DNA of 64,000 nucleotides from a bacterium (GTDB lineage: Bacteria; CAIWAD01). This document shows, piece by piece, positions 34,841 to 43,729 of this stretch (positions are counted from its first letter, which is position 1; each line of letters begins with the position of its first letter). A program made the translations under genes and the position numbers. The stretch lies in contig JAUXWS010000028.1 of the NCBI GenBank assembly GCA_030685015.1, positions 24,629 to 88,628 on the forward strand. Reading direction: 5' to 3'. Below the pieces are notes generated by a model, which saw nothing but the letters and a program-made list of their open reading frames with translations, made no database searches and was not told the DNA's origin.

Positions 34841-35733
34841 GCCAGGGCCGGAGGACCACGCGGCCGCGCCGCGCCCGGGAGGTGCTGGCGCGCCTCGTCC
34901 TCTTCGCGCTCCTGGCCCTCCCCGTCCCGGCGCGGGCCGGGCTGCTAGCCGTCATCGACCGCTCCCACCCCACCAGCGCGGAACTCAATGCCGACCAGTT
35001 GAGCCTGCTGGCGCAGGCCGTGCGCGGCGAGGCCGCGCGCCACCTGGGCGCCCGGGAGGTCGCCGTGCTCTCCGAGGAGAACACCGTCACCATTTTGAAG
35101 GACATGGGCGTGGATCTGGCCCGCTGCGAGGGCGAGTGCGAAGTGGAGCTCGCCCGCACGCTGCAGGCCGACTGGCTGGTCACGAGCAAGGTCGTGCGCT
35201 TCGGAGCGCAGTGGACCCTGCAGCTGAACCTCTTCAAGACCGCCACGGGCCAGCTGGCGGGCTCCGAGCAGCTGACGGCGAAGGGGAAGGAGGATCTGGT
35301 CAACGGCGTCCCGCGCGCGGCCTGCCGGCTCCTGGCCGGCACCTGGGCGCCCGACTCCGCCTGCGCCTCCCTGGCCCAGCCGGCGGCGCCGGGGCAGCAA
35401 TCCGCCGGGACGCCCGCCCGGCCCGCCGTGGTCAGGACCGCCGACTCTGCACCATCAACCCCGTCGCCTGCCGCCGTGCAGCCGCCGAAAAACACCCCGG
35501 GCAGATCGACGCGCTGCCTGGGCACGACCCAGGCCGGCGCCCGCTGCAAGCGCACCACCGAGAGACCCAGCGGCTACTGCTGGCAGCACGAGGACCAGGC
35601 CGGGACCCGCCCGTGGACCGAACCGGCCCCGGACCTGCCGGACGCCGAGCGCTGCCGGGCGATGACACAGAGGGGAACGCGCTGCACACGGCGCGCCACC
35701 GCCAATGGCCTCTGCTGGCAACACAAGAAATGA
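34834..35733 (+). CDS. CsgG/FlgO-like module with two C-terminal Cys/His knuckles (paralogue 4)
   Basis: 299 residues. A signal peptide ends near 36 (ALLALPVPARA). The CsgG-like module covers ~37-185, with LLAVIDRSHPTSAEL, VLSEENTVTILKDMGVDL, cysteines 98 and 102, and LQADWLVTSKVVRFG. A proline/alanine linker leads to two tandem ~27-residue knuckles, RCLGTTQAGARCKRTTE...YCWQHE and RCRAMTQRGTRCTRRAT...LCWQHKK. Each has C-x7-C-x9-11-C-x2-H and resembles the DUF5763-type zinc-binding repeat. A likely metal-binding exported protein; role unknown. The ATG overlaps the ATPase stop. Confidence 0.75.
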   Translation: MLSQGRRTTRPRRAREVLARLVLFALLALPVPARAGLLAVIDRSHPTSAELNADQLSLLAQAVRGEAARHLGAREVAVLSEENTVTILKDMGVDLARCEGECEVELARTLQADWLVTSKVVRFGAQWTLQLNLFKTATGQLAGSEQLTAKGKEDLVNGVPRAACRLLAGTWAPDSACASLAQPAAPGQQSAGTPARPAVVRTADSAPSTPSPAAVQPPKNTPGRSTRCLGTTQAGARCKRTTERPSGYCWQHEDQAGTRPWTEPAPDLPDAERCRAMTQRGTRCTRRATANGLCWQHKK

Positions 35734-35755
35734 TCCAGGACCCGGAGCCGACGCC

Positions 35756-37609
35756 ATGCCCTTGCTGCGACTGCTGATCCTTCTTTGCCTGGTCGGGCCG
35801 GCCCCGGCCCAGCTTCTCGCCGTGCTGGACAAGTCCAAGCCGGAGGACGCCGGCCTCTCCCAGGCCAAGCTCAACATCCTGGCCCAGGCCGCCCGCGGCG
35901 AGGCGCGCCGCCGGATTCCGGAGCAGTTCCAGGTCATGAGCGAAGAGAACACGATCACCATCCTCAGGGACATGGGGGTCAATCTGGCGGCCTGCGAAGG
36001 CGAGTGCGAGGTGGAGATCGCCCGCAAGTTGCAGGCCGACTGGCTGATGAGCGTCCAGCTGGTGCGCTTCGGCAGCGCCTGGAACCTGCAACTCAATCTC
36101 TTCGAGACGGCGACGGGCGCCCTCAAGGGCAGCGAGCGGGCGCAAGTGGCCCAGGAGGACCGCCTGATCGCCGTGGCCGAAGAGAAGACCGGCCTCCTCG
36201 CCCTGCTGGTGGGGCGCCGGTCCGACCTGCCCGCCAGCGGCCGCATTGGTGGCGGCGGCGAGGAGTGGGAGCTGCCCGCCACGGTGGGTGTCCTGGTCAC
36301 CTTCGAATCCACCCCGCCCGGCGCCACCGTCACGCTGGACGGCAGCTACCTGGGCGAGACGCCCATCACCCGGGAACTGACCCCGGGTCCCCACAGCCTG
36401 AAGCTCAGCCTGTCCCGCTACGAGGACCTGGTCGAGCGGGTGACCGTGGACAAGAGAGCGGTGCTCGCCCGACCCTTGACTCCCCTGTTCGGCTGGCTGA
36501 CGGTGGAGAGCACACCCGCGGCGCAGCCGGTCTGGCTGGACGGTGTCCGGGCAGGGGACACGCCCCTTAGGGATCACGTGCTGGGCCATGGCCCCCACGT
36601 GGTGCAGGTGGGGGACAGCGTCCGGACCTACCCGGTGGGCGAGCGCTTCGCCTTGGCCAAGGGGGAACGCAAGACCCTGAGTTTCGACGTCCTGCAGCGA
36701 ACGGGCGGCCTGGTCGTGCGGCTGGTGGACGCCCAGGGCAATGCGCTGGAGCAGGCCGTGACGGTGGACGGCACGCCCCGCGGCAACAGCCCGCTGCAAC
36801 TGAAGCTGCCCATCGGGGAGCATGTGGTCGAGGCGGACGGGAAGCGGCATTCCGTTCGGGTGGTGGAGAAGGAGATCGAGTCGCTGGTCCTGACTGTGGA
36901 GCGCGCGGCCGCGTCGCCTGCGGGGGGCCAGGGCGTGGCCGGCCCCCTGCCCGGCATGACCTTCGTCACCCTGCCAGCTGGCAGCTTCCAGATGGGCAGC
37001 ACCACGGGAGATGAGGACGAGAAACCCGTGCACAAGGTGACGCTCTCCTCTTTCGCCCTGATGACGACGGAAGTGACGCAGGTCCAGTGGCGGGCGGTGA
37101 TGGGCGACAACCCCTCCTACTTCAAAGGCGACGACCTGCCCGTCGAATATGTGAGTTGGAATGACGTGCAGGACTTCCTCCGCAAGCTCAACCAAAGAGA
37201 TCCCGGCAAAGGCTACCGCCTGCCCACGGAGGCAGAGTGGGAGTATGCCTGCCGGGCGGGGTCGACCGCGAGGTGGTGCTTCGGAGACAATGAGTCGCAG
37301 CTGGGTGACTACGCATGGTACATCGCCAACGCCGATGGCCGCACCCATCCGGTGGGCCGGAAGCGGGCCAACGCCTGGGGCCTCTTCGACATGCACGGCA
37401 ACGTGTGGGAGTGGTGCCAGGACTGGTATGGGAACTACCCCTCAGGAGATTTGACGAATCCCGCAGGACCGACCAGCGGCGCCTACCGGGTGGTGCGTGG
37501 CGGCAGCTGGGGCCACGTCAGTTCGAACGCCCGTTGTGCCTACCGGGGCTACAACACGCCCACGGATCGCAGCTACTACATCGGCTTCCGCTGTGCCAGG
37601 ACTCCCTGA
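35756..37609 (+). CDS. CsgG/FlgO-like module + PEGA-like repeats + FGE-sulfatase/lectin domain (paralogue 5); candidate DGR target
   Basis: 617 residues. A signal peptide covers ~1-19 (LLILLCLVGPAPA). The CsgG-like module has LLAVLDKSKPEDAG, VMSEENTITILRDMGVNL, cysteines 80 and 84, and LQADWLMSVQLVRFG. Three PEGA-like repeats (~178-385) follow. Residues ~400-617 are an FGE-sulfatase domain: TLPAGSFQMGS, MTTEVTQVQWRAVMG, PVEYVSWNDVQDF, YRLPTEAEWEYACR, GLFDMHGNVWEWCQDW, VVRGGSW and IGFRCARTP. The end of the gene (37490-37606) matches the lipoprotein at 19259-21160 in the DGR pattern. The protein would display a variable lectin-like tip on an envelope-anchored PEGA stem. Confidence 0.87.
   Translation: MPLLRLLILLCLVGPAPAQLLAVLDKSKPEDAGLSQAKLNILAQAARGEARRRIPEQFQVMSEENTITILRDMGVNLAACEGECEVEIARKLQADWLMSVQLVRFGSAWNLQLNLFETATGALKGSERAQVAQEDRLIAVAEEKTGLLALLVGRRSDLPASGRIGGGGEEWELPATVGVLVTFESTPPGATVTLDGSYLGETPITRELTPGPHSLKLSLSRYEDLVERVTVDKRAVLARPLTPLFGWLTVESTPAAQPVWLDGVRAGDTPLRDHVLGHGPHVVQVGDSVRTYPVGERFALAKGERKTLSFDVLQRTGGLVVRLVDAQGNALEQAVTVDGTPRGNSPLQLKLPIGEHVVEADGKRHSVRVVEKEIESLVLTVERAAASPAGGQGVAGPLPGMTFVTLPAGSFQMGSTTGDEDEKPVHKVTLSSFALMTTEVTQVQWRAVMGDNPSYFKGDDLPVEYVSWNDVQDFLRKLNQRDPGKGYRLPTEAEWEYACRAGSTARWCFGDNESQLGDYAWYIANADGRTHPVGRKRANAWGLFDMHGNVWEWCQDWYGNYPSGDLTNPAGPTSGAYRVVRGGSWGHVSSNARCAYRGYNTPTDRSYYIGFRCARTP
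37490..37606 (+). other. Candidate DGR variable region (VR), copy B
   Basis: It aligns without gaps to 21041-21157. Variable codons here are GTG, AGC, GGC-CAC-GTC, AAC, GGC-TAC-AAC-ACG, ACG, GAT and AGC-TAC-TAC; the rest match copy A base for base. At 19 of 23 differing positions one copy has A; at the other four neither has A but both are compatible with a mutated A. Outside this block the two FGE domains are much less alike. Confidence 0.8.
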
Positions 37610-37644
37610 GCCCTTGGGTTCTTGGGTCTTGGCCCTTGGCTTAT

Positions 37645-37665
37645 GGCCGCGCCACCGGCGCGGCC
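37645..37665. terminator. GC hairpin downstream of the FGE/PEGA gene
   Basis: Perfect 9-bp arms GGCCGCGCC and GGCGCGGCC around ACC, 36 bp after the stop codon. There is no T-run. It could end transcription, or act as the 3' cruciform often found downstream of DGR variable regions. Confidence 0.5.
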
Positions 37666-37854
37666 GCGCGAGTTGTCATGAGGAAGCTGCCGCCGAACGC
37701 CGGGAGAGGAGATGGGATCTGTGGCCCTGCACCCCGCCCGGTCGCTGGCGACACGTCACGCCAGTGGCAAGGCCGGTTGGCGCCGGGGGAGGGATGAGCC
37801 CGGCGGGAGGAGACACGAAAGGGACCGCCTGGCGACGATCCCCTTGATGTGAGA

Positions 37855-37927
37855 AGCCATCCGGGAGACTCGAACTCCCGACCTGCGCATTACGAATGCG
37901 CTGCTCTACCAACTGAGCTAGGATGGC
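37855..37927 (-). tRNA. tRNA-Thr (anticodon CGT)
   Basis: On the minus strand the sequence folds into a standard cloverleaf. The acceptor stem is GCCATCC/GGATGGC and the D stem GCTC/GAGC. The anticodon stem is GCGCA/TGCGC with loop TTCGTAA (anticodon CGT), and the T arm is GGGAG-TTCGAGT-CTCCC. CCA is not encoded. It reads ACG threonine codons. Confidence 0.97.
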
Positions 37928-37980
37928 CTGCAAGGCGCACAGTATAGCGTCCGGTCACTGGGGAGTCAAGCTGGGCGGGC

Positions 37981-38010
37981 CGTAGGGACACGATGCATCG
38001 TGTCCCTACG
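37981..38010. repeat. 30-bp perfect palindrome next to the secA stop
   Basis: Arms CGTAGGGACACGATG and CATCGTGTCCCTACG join with no spacer, 5 bp beyond the secA stop codon (38016). It may end the secA transcript, or be a dispersed palindromic repeat. Confidence 0.8.
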
Positions 38011-38015
38011 GGGCC

Positions 38016-41006
38016 TCATTCATCCTTGCCGTGGCATTGCTTGTACTTCTTCCCGCTGCCGCAGGGGCACGGGTCATTGCGCCCGATGCGTGGCCCCTCC
38101 CGCTTCACCGGCTCCTTCTTCACGCGGGCCGCCTCGCGCTCCTCGCGGGAGGTCGTTTTCGGCGCCATGGCGCCGCCGCTCTGCAGCAGTCCGGCCTCCT
38201 GGTGGTGGGCTTCGGCCCCCTCCACCCCGCGCCCGCGGAACTCGGTGTCCTCGGCCCGGATCTCCACGTTGGCCCGGGTGATGAGCTGCAGCGTGTCCTC
38301 GTAGGTGCCCAGGAGCATGTCGTTGAACATCTCCAGGCCCTGCTTCTTGTACTCCACCAGGGGGTTCTTCTGGGCGTAGGCCTGGAAGCCGATGCCCGCC
38401 TTCAGTTCGTCCATCTCGGCCAGATGCTGCTTCCAGCGGCGGTCGATGGCCGTGATCAGGGCGAAGCGCTCCAGGCGGGGCATCAACTCCTCGCCGATCA
38501 GCTCCCGCTTGCGCGCGTAGGTTTCCCGACCCATGCGGCACAGCGTCTCGCGCAGGCCGTCGAAGGTGGTCGAGGCCTGCTGCTCCTCCGTCACCTGCAA
38601 GTTGATGAGGAGGATGCGCAGCAGGTCCTGGCGCAGGGCCACCCAGCTCCAGTCGTCGGGCTGATGGACGGGCTGGCAGTGCTTGTCGAGGATGCTGTCC
38701 ACCACGTCGTCGATCATCTCCTCCATGACGAGGGACTGGTCCTCACCCAGCAGGGCGCTGGACCGGCGGGCGTAAACCGTGTTGCGCTGCACGTTCATCA
38801 CGTCGTCGTATTCGAGCAGGTGCTTGCGGATGGCGAAGTTCTGCTCCTCCACCCGTTTCTGCGCCTTGCTGATGGAGTTGGAGATCATCTTGTGGCTGAT
38901 CACCTCCCCCTCCTGGATGCCCAGGCGGTCCATCACGCCGGCGATGCGGTCGCTGCCGAAGAGGCGCATCAGGTCGTCTTCCAGGCTCAGGTAGAAGACG
39001 GAGTCGCCGGGGTCGCCCTGGCGGCCGGCACGCCCGCGCAGCTGGAGATCGATGCGCCGGCTTTCATGGCGCTCGGTGCCAAGGATGAAGAGGCCGCCCG
39101 TCTTGTGGCCCGCCTCGTCGGTGCGGACCACGCCCTCGCCCAGCTTGATGTCCGTGCCGCGACCGGCCATGTTGGTGGCGATGGTGACGGCGCCCGCCTG
39201 CCCGGCGTTGGCGATGATCTCCGCCTCGCGCCGGTGCTGCTTGGCGTTGAGCACGTTGTGGGGGACTTTCGCCTTGCGCAGCAGGTCGGAGAGGATCTCC
39301 GACACCTCCACGCTGATCGTCCCCACCAGGACGGGCCGGCCCTCCTGATGCAGGGAGGTGATGCGCGCGACGATGGCCTGGTACTTCTCCCGCTTGGTGC
39401 GGTAGATGAGGTCGTCCTGGTCGTCGCGGATGATGGGCCGGTTGGTGGGGATCTCCACCACGTCCAGCTTGTAGATGGCCCAGAACTCGTTGGCCTCGGT
39501 GGCGGCCGTGCCCGTCATGCCGGCCAGCTTCTCATACATGCGGAAGTAGTTCTGGAGGGTGATCGAGGCGACGGTCTGGGTCTCGCGCTCGATGTTGACG
39601 TCCTCCTTGGCCTCCAGCGCCTGGTGCAGGCCGTCCGAGAAACGGCGGCCGTGCATGATGCGGCCCGTGAACTCGTCCACGATCTGGACTTTGCCGTCCT
39701 GCACCACGTACTCCACGTCCTTCTCGTAGAGCGTGTAGGCGCGCAGCAGCTGGCTGATGTTGTGGATGCGCTCGCTGCGGTCGCCGAAGACGCGGTTCAA
39801 CTCATCCACGGCGCGCAGGCGCTCCTCCTCGCCCAGTCCGGGGTCTTCGTCGATCTTGACCAGCTCGGTGGAGAGGTCGGGGATGACGAACATCTCCTCG
39901 CCCTGGGAGGTGACCATGGCCAACTTGTGGCGGCCCTTCTCCTGCAGGTCGATGCTGTGGGCGCGCTCGTCGATGGAGAAGAGGAGCTCGTTGTCCAGCT
40001 CGTGCAGGCGCTTCTCGCGCATGTAATCGTTCTCCACCTGCGTGATCTTGCGCTTGACGCCCTCCTCCTTCACGATCTCGAGGAACTCGGGCAGCTTGGG
40101 TGCGCTGCGCTGGGCGAGCAGCAGGCGCAGCCCCGCCTCGTAGCGGTCCTCCTCCTTCTCGCTCTTCCACAGCCCGGTGGCCTCGCTGATCAGTCCGCGC
40201 GTCTGTCGCACCTGGTCGTCCACCAGGCGGCGCACCGGCTCCTTCAGCTCGACGAACTTGTGGGTGGATTTCTCCACCGGCCCGGCGATGATGAGCGGCG
40301 TGCGCGCCTCGTCGATGAGGACGGAGTCCACCTCGTCCACGATGGCGAAGTTGAAATCCCGCTGGACGCGGTCCTCCACGTGGAGGACCATGTTGTCGCG
40401 CAGGTAGTCGAAGCCCATCTCGTTGTTGGTGCCGTAGCAGATGTCGCACTGGTACATCTGCTTGCGCACCTCCGGGTGCTGGCCGTTGAGGATGACGCCC
40501 ACGCTCAGCCCCAGCCAGCGGTAGATCAGTCCCATCCACTCGCTGTCGCGCTGGGCCAGGTAGTCGTTCACCGTCACCAGATGCGCCCCGCGCCCGGTCA
40601 GGGCGTTGAGGTAGAGGGGCATGGTGGCGACCAGGGTCTTGCCCTCGCCCGTGGCCATCTCCGAGATGCCGCCCCGGTGCAGGCTGATGGCGCCGATCAA
40701 CTGCACGTCGTAGGGCACCATGTCCCAGGCGACTGTCTTGCCCGTCACCGTGTACTGGGTGCCCAGGCAGCGGCGGCAGGCCTCCTTGACCACGGCGTAG
40801 GTCTCATGCAGGAGGTCGTCCGTGCTCTCGCCCGCCTTGATGCGCTGGCGGAACTCGGCGGTCTTGCCCTTTACCTCCTCGTCGCTCAGCGCGGCCAGTC
40901 CGGCGAAGATCTCGTTGATGCGGTCCACATCCGTCTGGAACTTGGCCATGGTATGGGCGCGGCGATCGGTCTTGCCGCCAAAGATGTTCTTCAGGAATCC
41001 CAGCAT
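38016..41006 (-). CDS. secA: Preprotein translocase ATPase SecA
   Basis: Complete 996-residue SecA, somewhat longer than the E. coli protein. It drives unfolded proteins through SecYEG. Walker A is MATGEGKT (117-124), the DEVD box is at 224-227, and the preprotein cross-linking region follows. The second nucleotide-binding fold has [21 protein letters not shown] and [11 protein letters not shown]. The C-terminal SEC-C zinc motif is C980-P-C982 ... C991-H992. It is transcribed opposite to the aminotransferase gene, about 240 bp away. The many exported proteins in the window depend on it. Confidence 0.98.
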   Translation of the reverse strand: MLGFLKNIFGGKTDRRAHTMAKFQTDVDRINEIFAGLAALSDEEVKGKTAEFRQRIKAGESTDDLLHETYAVVKEACRRCLGTQYTVTGKTVAWDMVPYDVQLIGAISLHRGGISEMATGEGKTLVATMPLYLNALTGRGAHLVTVNDYLAQRDSEWMGLIYRWLGLSVGVILNGQHPEVRKQMYQCDICYGTNNEMGFDYLRDNMVLHVEDRVQRDFNFAIVDEVDSVLIDEARTPLIIAGPVEKSTHKFVELKEPVRRLVDDQVRQTRGLISEATGLWKSEKEEDRYEAGLRLLLAQRSAPKLPEFLEIVKEEGVKRKITQVENDYMREKRLHELDNELLFSIDERAHSIDLQEKGRHKLAMVTSQGEEMFVIPDLSTELVKIDEDPGLGEEERLRAVDELNRVFGDRSERIHNISQLLRAYTLYEKDVEYVVQDGKVQIVDEFTGRIMHGRRFSDGLHQALEAKEDVNIERETQTVASITLQNYFRMYEKLAGMTGTAATEANEFWAIYKLDVVEIPTNRPIIRDDQDDLIYRTKREKYQAIVARITSLHQEGRPVLVGTISVEVSEILSDLLRKAKVPHNVLNAKQHRREAEIIANAGQAGAVTIATNMAGRGTDIKLGEGVVRTDEAGHKTGGLFILGTERHESRRIDLQLRGRAGRQGDPGDSVFYLSLEDDLMRLFGSDRIAGVMDRLGIQEGEVISHKMISNSISKAQKRVEEQNFAIRKHLLEYDDVMNVQRNTVYARRSSALLGEDQSLVMEEMIDDVVDSILDKHCQPVHQPDDWSWVALRQDLLRILLINLQVTEEQQASTTFDGLRETLCRMGRETYARKRELIGEELMPRLERFALITAIDRRWKQHLAEMDELKAGIGFQAYAQKNPLVEYKKQGLEMFNDMLLGTYEDTLQLITRANVEIRAEDTEFRGRGVEGAEAHHQEAGLLQSGGAMAPKTTSREEREAARVKKEPVKREGPRIGRNDPCPCGSGKKYKQCHGKDE

Positions 41007-41248
41007 GCAGCACTCTCATTATCTGGATCCGACCGGACGGCGGGGTGGACTGATCCACCCTGCCCTCATCTGGATCATGTCGCGCAGGCAACCGGCCAAA
41101 GTAGAGGAGGAGGCGGTCGATTCCAAGCCGCCGCGGTTCATCTCCATGATGGACGGGCCCCTTCCCGCCCGGAATGGCCTCATCGGCGGCCATTCTCCAC
41201 GTTGGGCGCCGGTTGAACTTGTTTTCACAACCTGGAGGCATCCATCAT

Positions 41249-42481
41249 ATGGGCACGCTTGTGCACGGGAGCATTTCCTCCCAACTGGCCATGGACCTGG
41301 AGGAGCGCCACGGCGCCCACAACTACCACCCCCTGCCCGTGGTCCTGGCCAAGGGCGAGGGCGTCTTTCTGTGGGATCCGGAGGGTCGGCGCTACTTCGA
41401 TTTCCTCTCCGCCTACAGCGCCGTCAACCAGGGGCACTGCCATCCCCGCATCGTGCAGGCCCTGATCGACCAGGCCCGCCTCCTGACGCTGACCAGCCGG
41501 GCCTTCTTCAACAACGTCCTGGGGGACTACGAACGCTTCGTCACGGACTATTTCGGCTACGGCATGGTCCTGCCCATGAACACAGGGGTGGAGGGGGACG
41601 AGACAGCCTGCAAGCTGGCCCGGAAATGGGGCTACATGAAGAAGGGGATCCCGGCGGACCAGGCGAGGATCATCGTCTGCGAGGGCAACTTCCACGGCCG
41701 CACCATGGCCATCATCAGCGCCAGCACGGATCCGGACTGCACCACCGGCTTCGGCCCCTTCATGCCGGGCTTCCTCAAGATCCCCTACAACGACCTGGCC
41801 GCCCTTGAGGCGGCGGCGGCGGATCCCACCGTCTGCGCCTTCCTGGTGGAGCCCATCCAGGGCGAGGCCGGCGTCTTTGTGCCCGACGAGGGCTACCTGA
41901 AGGGTGTGCGGGAGATCTGCACGAGCCACCAGGTGCTCTTCATCGCCGACGAGGTGCAAACCGGCATCGCCCGCACCGGGCGCCTACTCTGCTGCGACCA
42001 TGAAGGCGTGCGGCCCGACCTCCTCATCCTGGGGAAGGCTCTGTCCGGCGGCATCCTGCCCGTCTCCGCCGTGCTGGCGGACGCCGAGATCATGCTCTGC
42101 ATCCGGCCCGGCGAACACGGCTCCACCTTCGGCGGCAATCCCCTCGCCTGCAAGGTGGCCATGGCCGCCCTGGAGGTGGTGCGCGATGAGAAGCTGGCCG
42201 AGAACGCCGAGCGGCTGGGCCGCGTCTTCCGGCAGCGCCTGGCCGCCCTCGGCCACCCGATGGTGGGCACGGTGCGGGGCAAGGGTCTGCTCAACGCCGT
42301 GGTGGTGACGCCCCAGGGCGGCAAGACGGCCTGGGACATCTGCGTGGCCATGAAGGAGAGAGGCCTGCTGGCCAAGCCCACCCACCAACACATCATCCGC
42401 TTCGCCCCGCCCCTGGTCATCACGGAGGCGCAGATGGAGGAGGCCCTGGGCATCATCGCGGAGACCTTCAACCAGTTCTGA
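41249..42481 (+). CDS. rocD: Ornithine aminotransferase-like class III PLP enzyme
   Basis: 410 residues from ATG 41249, which follows CTGGAGG; an in-frame start at 41174 would add an unlikely extension. Features of ornithine-oxo-acid transaminase: [78 protein letters not shown], and the PLP lysine in ILGKALSGG. It converts ornithine and 2-oxoglutarate to glutamate semialdehyde and glutamate, in arginine/proline metabolism. Length is normal for the family. Monocistronic here. Confidence 0.92.
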   Translation: MGTLVHGSISSQLAMDLEERHGAHNYHPLPVVLAKGEGVFLWDPEGRRYFDFLSAYSAVNQGHCHPRIVQALIDQARLLTLTSRAFFNNVLGDYERFVTDYFGYGMVLPMNTGVEGDETACKLARKWGYMKKGIPADQARIIVCEGNFHGRTMAIISASTDPDCTTGFGPFMPGFLKIPYNDLAALEAAAADPTVCAFLVEPIQGEAGVFVPDEGYLKGVREICTSHQVLFIADEVQTGIARTGRLLCCDHEGVRPDLLILGKALSGGILPVSAVLADAEIMLCIRPGEHGSTFGGNPLACKVAMAALEVVRDEKLAENAERLGRVFRQRLAALGHPMVGTVRGKGLLNAVVVTPQGGKTAWDICVAMKERGLLAKPTHQHIIRFAPPLVITEAQMEEALGIIAETFNQF

Positions 42482-42490
42482 TACCCCAGA

Positions 42491-42516
42491 GTTCGCTATC
42501 GCTATCGCTATCGAAC
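42491..42516. repeat. Short palindrome with three CGCTAT/CTATCG units
   Basis: GTTCG and CGAAC flank three repeats of the hexamer CTATCG just after the rocD stop. Probably a small structured intergenic repeat. No other function visible. Confidence 0.6.
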
Positions 42517-42688
42517 TCATGATGCCAAGCGGCTGGCCCTTCACCGTGCCATGTGCCAGGGTTGTCCAGCCCGCGTGACACATGCGTCCCATGGCGCACT
42601 TTTTCCTTGCCTCCCGTCAGGCTCTGTACTAAGCTCCCCCCACGCGTCCCACCTGCCGGACAGCATGTTCAAACGCCGGGAGTGACTC

Positions 42689-43729
42689 ATGCGCCTCAGC
42701 CTGCATCTGAGCGCCGTGACCGTGCTGGTCTCAGCCCTGGCCGGCCGCGCCGCTGTGTGGGAGGTGTCGGCCCACTGGCTGGACGACAATCGGCTGGTCC
42801 TCCAGGCGGGGGACGAGGGCCGCGTCACGGGCAGCCCCGACCATCCCCACGTCAATCTGGGCAACGTGGACTGGCAGGGCGGCACCTTGACCCTGGACGG
42901 GTGCCGCCTGGTCCCCGACGCCGGACGCACGCCCCCCGGCCTGCCCCTGGTGGTGCACGAGGGGCAGGTCCTCAACCTGATCGACAGCTGGATCGAGGGT
43001 GCCGAACAGGCCATCGTGCTGGCGGGGGGCGAGGCCAACCTCACCCAGGTGACGCTGGCCGCGACGGAGCAGAACATCCAGAGCACCCATCCCGCCTCGC
43101 GCCTGACGCTGCAGGATGTCAACATTTGCGTGGCGGAGACCGGCCTCGCCCTGGACAGCGTGGATACGGTGCTCATCCAGGGAACCTTGTTCCTCACCAA
43201 CATCACGGCCCTGCGCATCGGTCAAGGCAGCCTGGTCCAGTTGGAGGACTGCCTCTTCCAGGGCAACGAGTGGGACATCCGGGTGGGCGCCGCCGCCCAG
43301 CCGCCGCTTCTGCTGGACGACGTGGATCTGGTGGACTGCCGCCATGCCCACGTGGAGAACGTCAGTCCCCTGGCCATGGACCTGGGCAACGCCCACCTCT
43401 CCCACCCGGAAAAGCTCATCGGTTTGTGGCAGCGCAACGGAGTGGATCCGGGAGCGCCGGCGCATCCCTTGAAGGCGGCACTTCCTCCTCTGATTGACGA
43501 TGAAGATTTAGTGGATATTGTGTTACCAAATCGATCAAGTTGCGTTGGAACTCCTATTCCTTGTGTAATAAGCAAATATAGGATTTACGTTTCTTATCAG
43601 CCGTACAATGGATTTGTGAGCTTTTATGAATTTAACCCAGGGCATTCTGTTTCGCTAAGTGCAAATTACAGTGGAGGCGTTTTTTATAGAATTACGGCTA
43701 ATATTGGATCATGGGGAATAGAGAGATGA
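42689..43729 (+). CDS. Secreted right-handed beta-helix-like protein with AT-rich C-terminus
   Basis: 346 residues with a signal peptide (SAVTVLVSALAGRAAV). Residues ~45-245 are short repeated turns of beta-helix type (GGTLTLDGCRLV, LNLIDSWIEGAEQAIVL, LTLQDVNICVAETGLAL, LVQLEDCLFQGNEWDI), as in pectate-lyase-like or NosD-like proteins. From about residue 264 (43480) the codon use becomes AT-rich up to the stop, and the sequence no longer fits the helix pattern (YRIYVSYQPYNGFVSFYEF). No catalytic residues are recognised. Its stop overlaps the next start (ATGA at 43726), so the two genes are coupled. Confidence 0.7.
   Translation: MRLSLHLSAVTVLVSALAGRAAVWEVSAHWLDDNRLVLQAGDEGRVTGSPDHPHVNLGNVDWQGGTLTLDGCRLVPDAGRTPPGLPLVVHEGQVLNLIDSWIEGAEQAIVLAGGEANLTQVTLAATEQNIQSTHPASRLTLQDVNICVAETGLALDSVDTVLIQGTLFLTNITALRIGQGSLVQLEDCLFQGNEWDIRVGAAAQPPLLLDDVDLVDCRHAHVENVSPLAMDLGNAHLSHPEKLIGLWQRNGVDPGAPAHPLKAALPPLIDDEDLVDIVLPNRSSCVGTPIPCVISKYRIYVSYQPYNGFVSFYEFNPGHSVSLSANYSGGVFYRITANIGSWGIER

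Noticed and set aside
19259-37609. DGR reverse transcriptase, accessory protein or template repeat inside the cluster
   Set aside because: I looked for YxDD/QGxxxSP-type motifs and an adenine-rich copy of the variable region on both strands and saw none, so the DGR claim rests on the two variable regions only.
42491-42516. Possible CRISPR-like or tandem array (CTATCG repeats)
   Set aside because: Only three 6-bp units with no spacers, and no cas genes in the window.
42596-42625. Sigma-54 promoter before the beta-helix gene
   Set aside because: A TGGC...TTGC pair exists but the spacing is several bases too long for RpoN.
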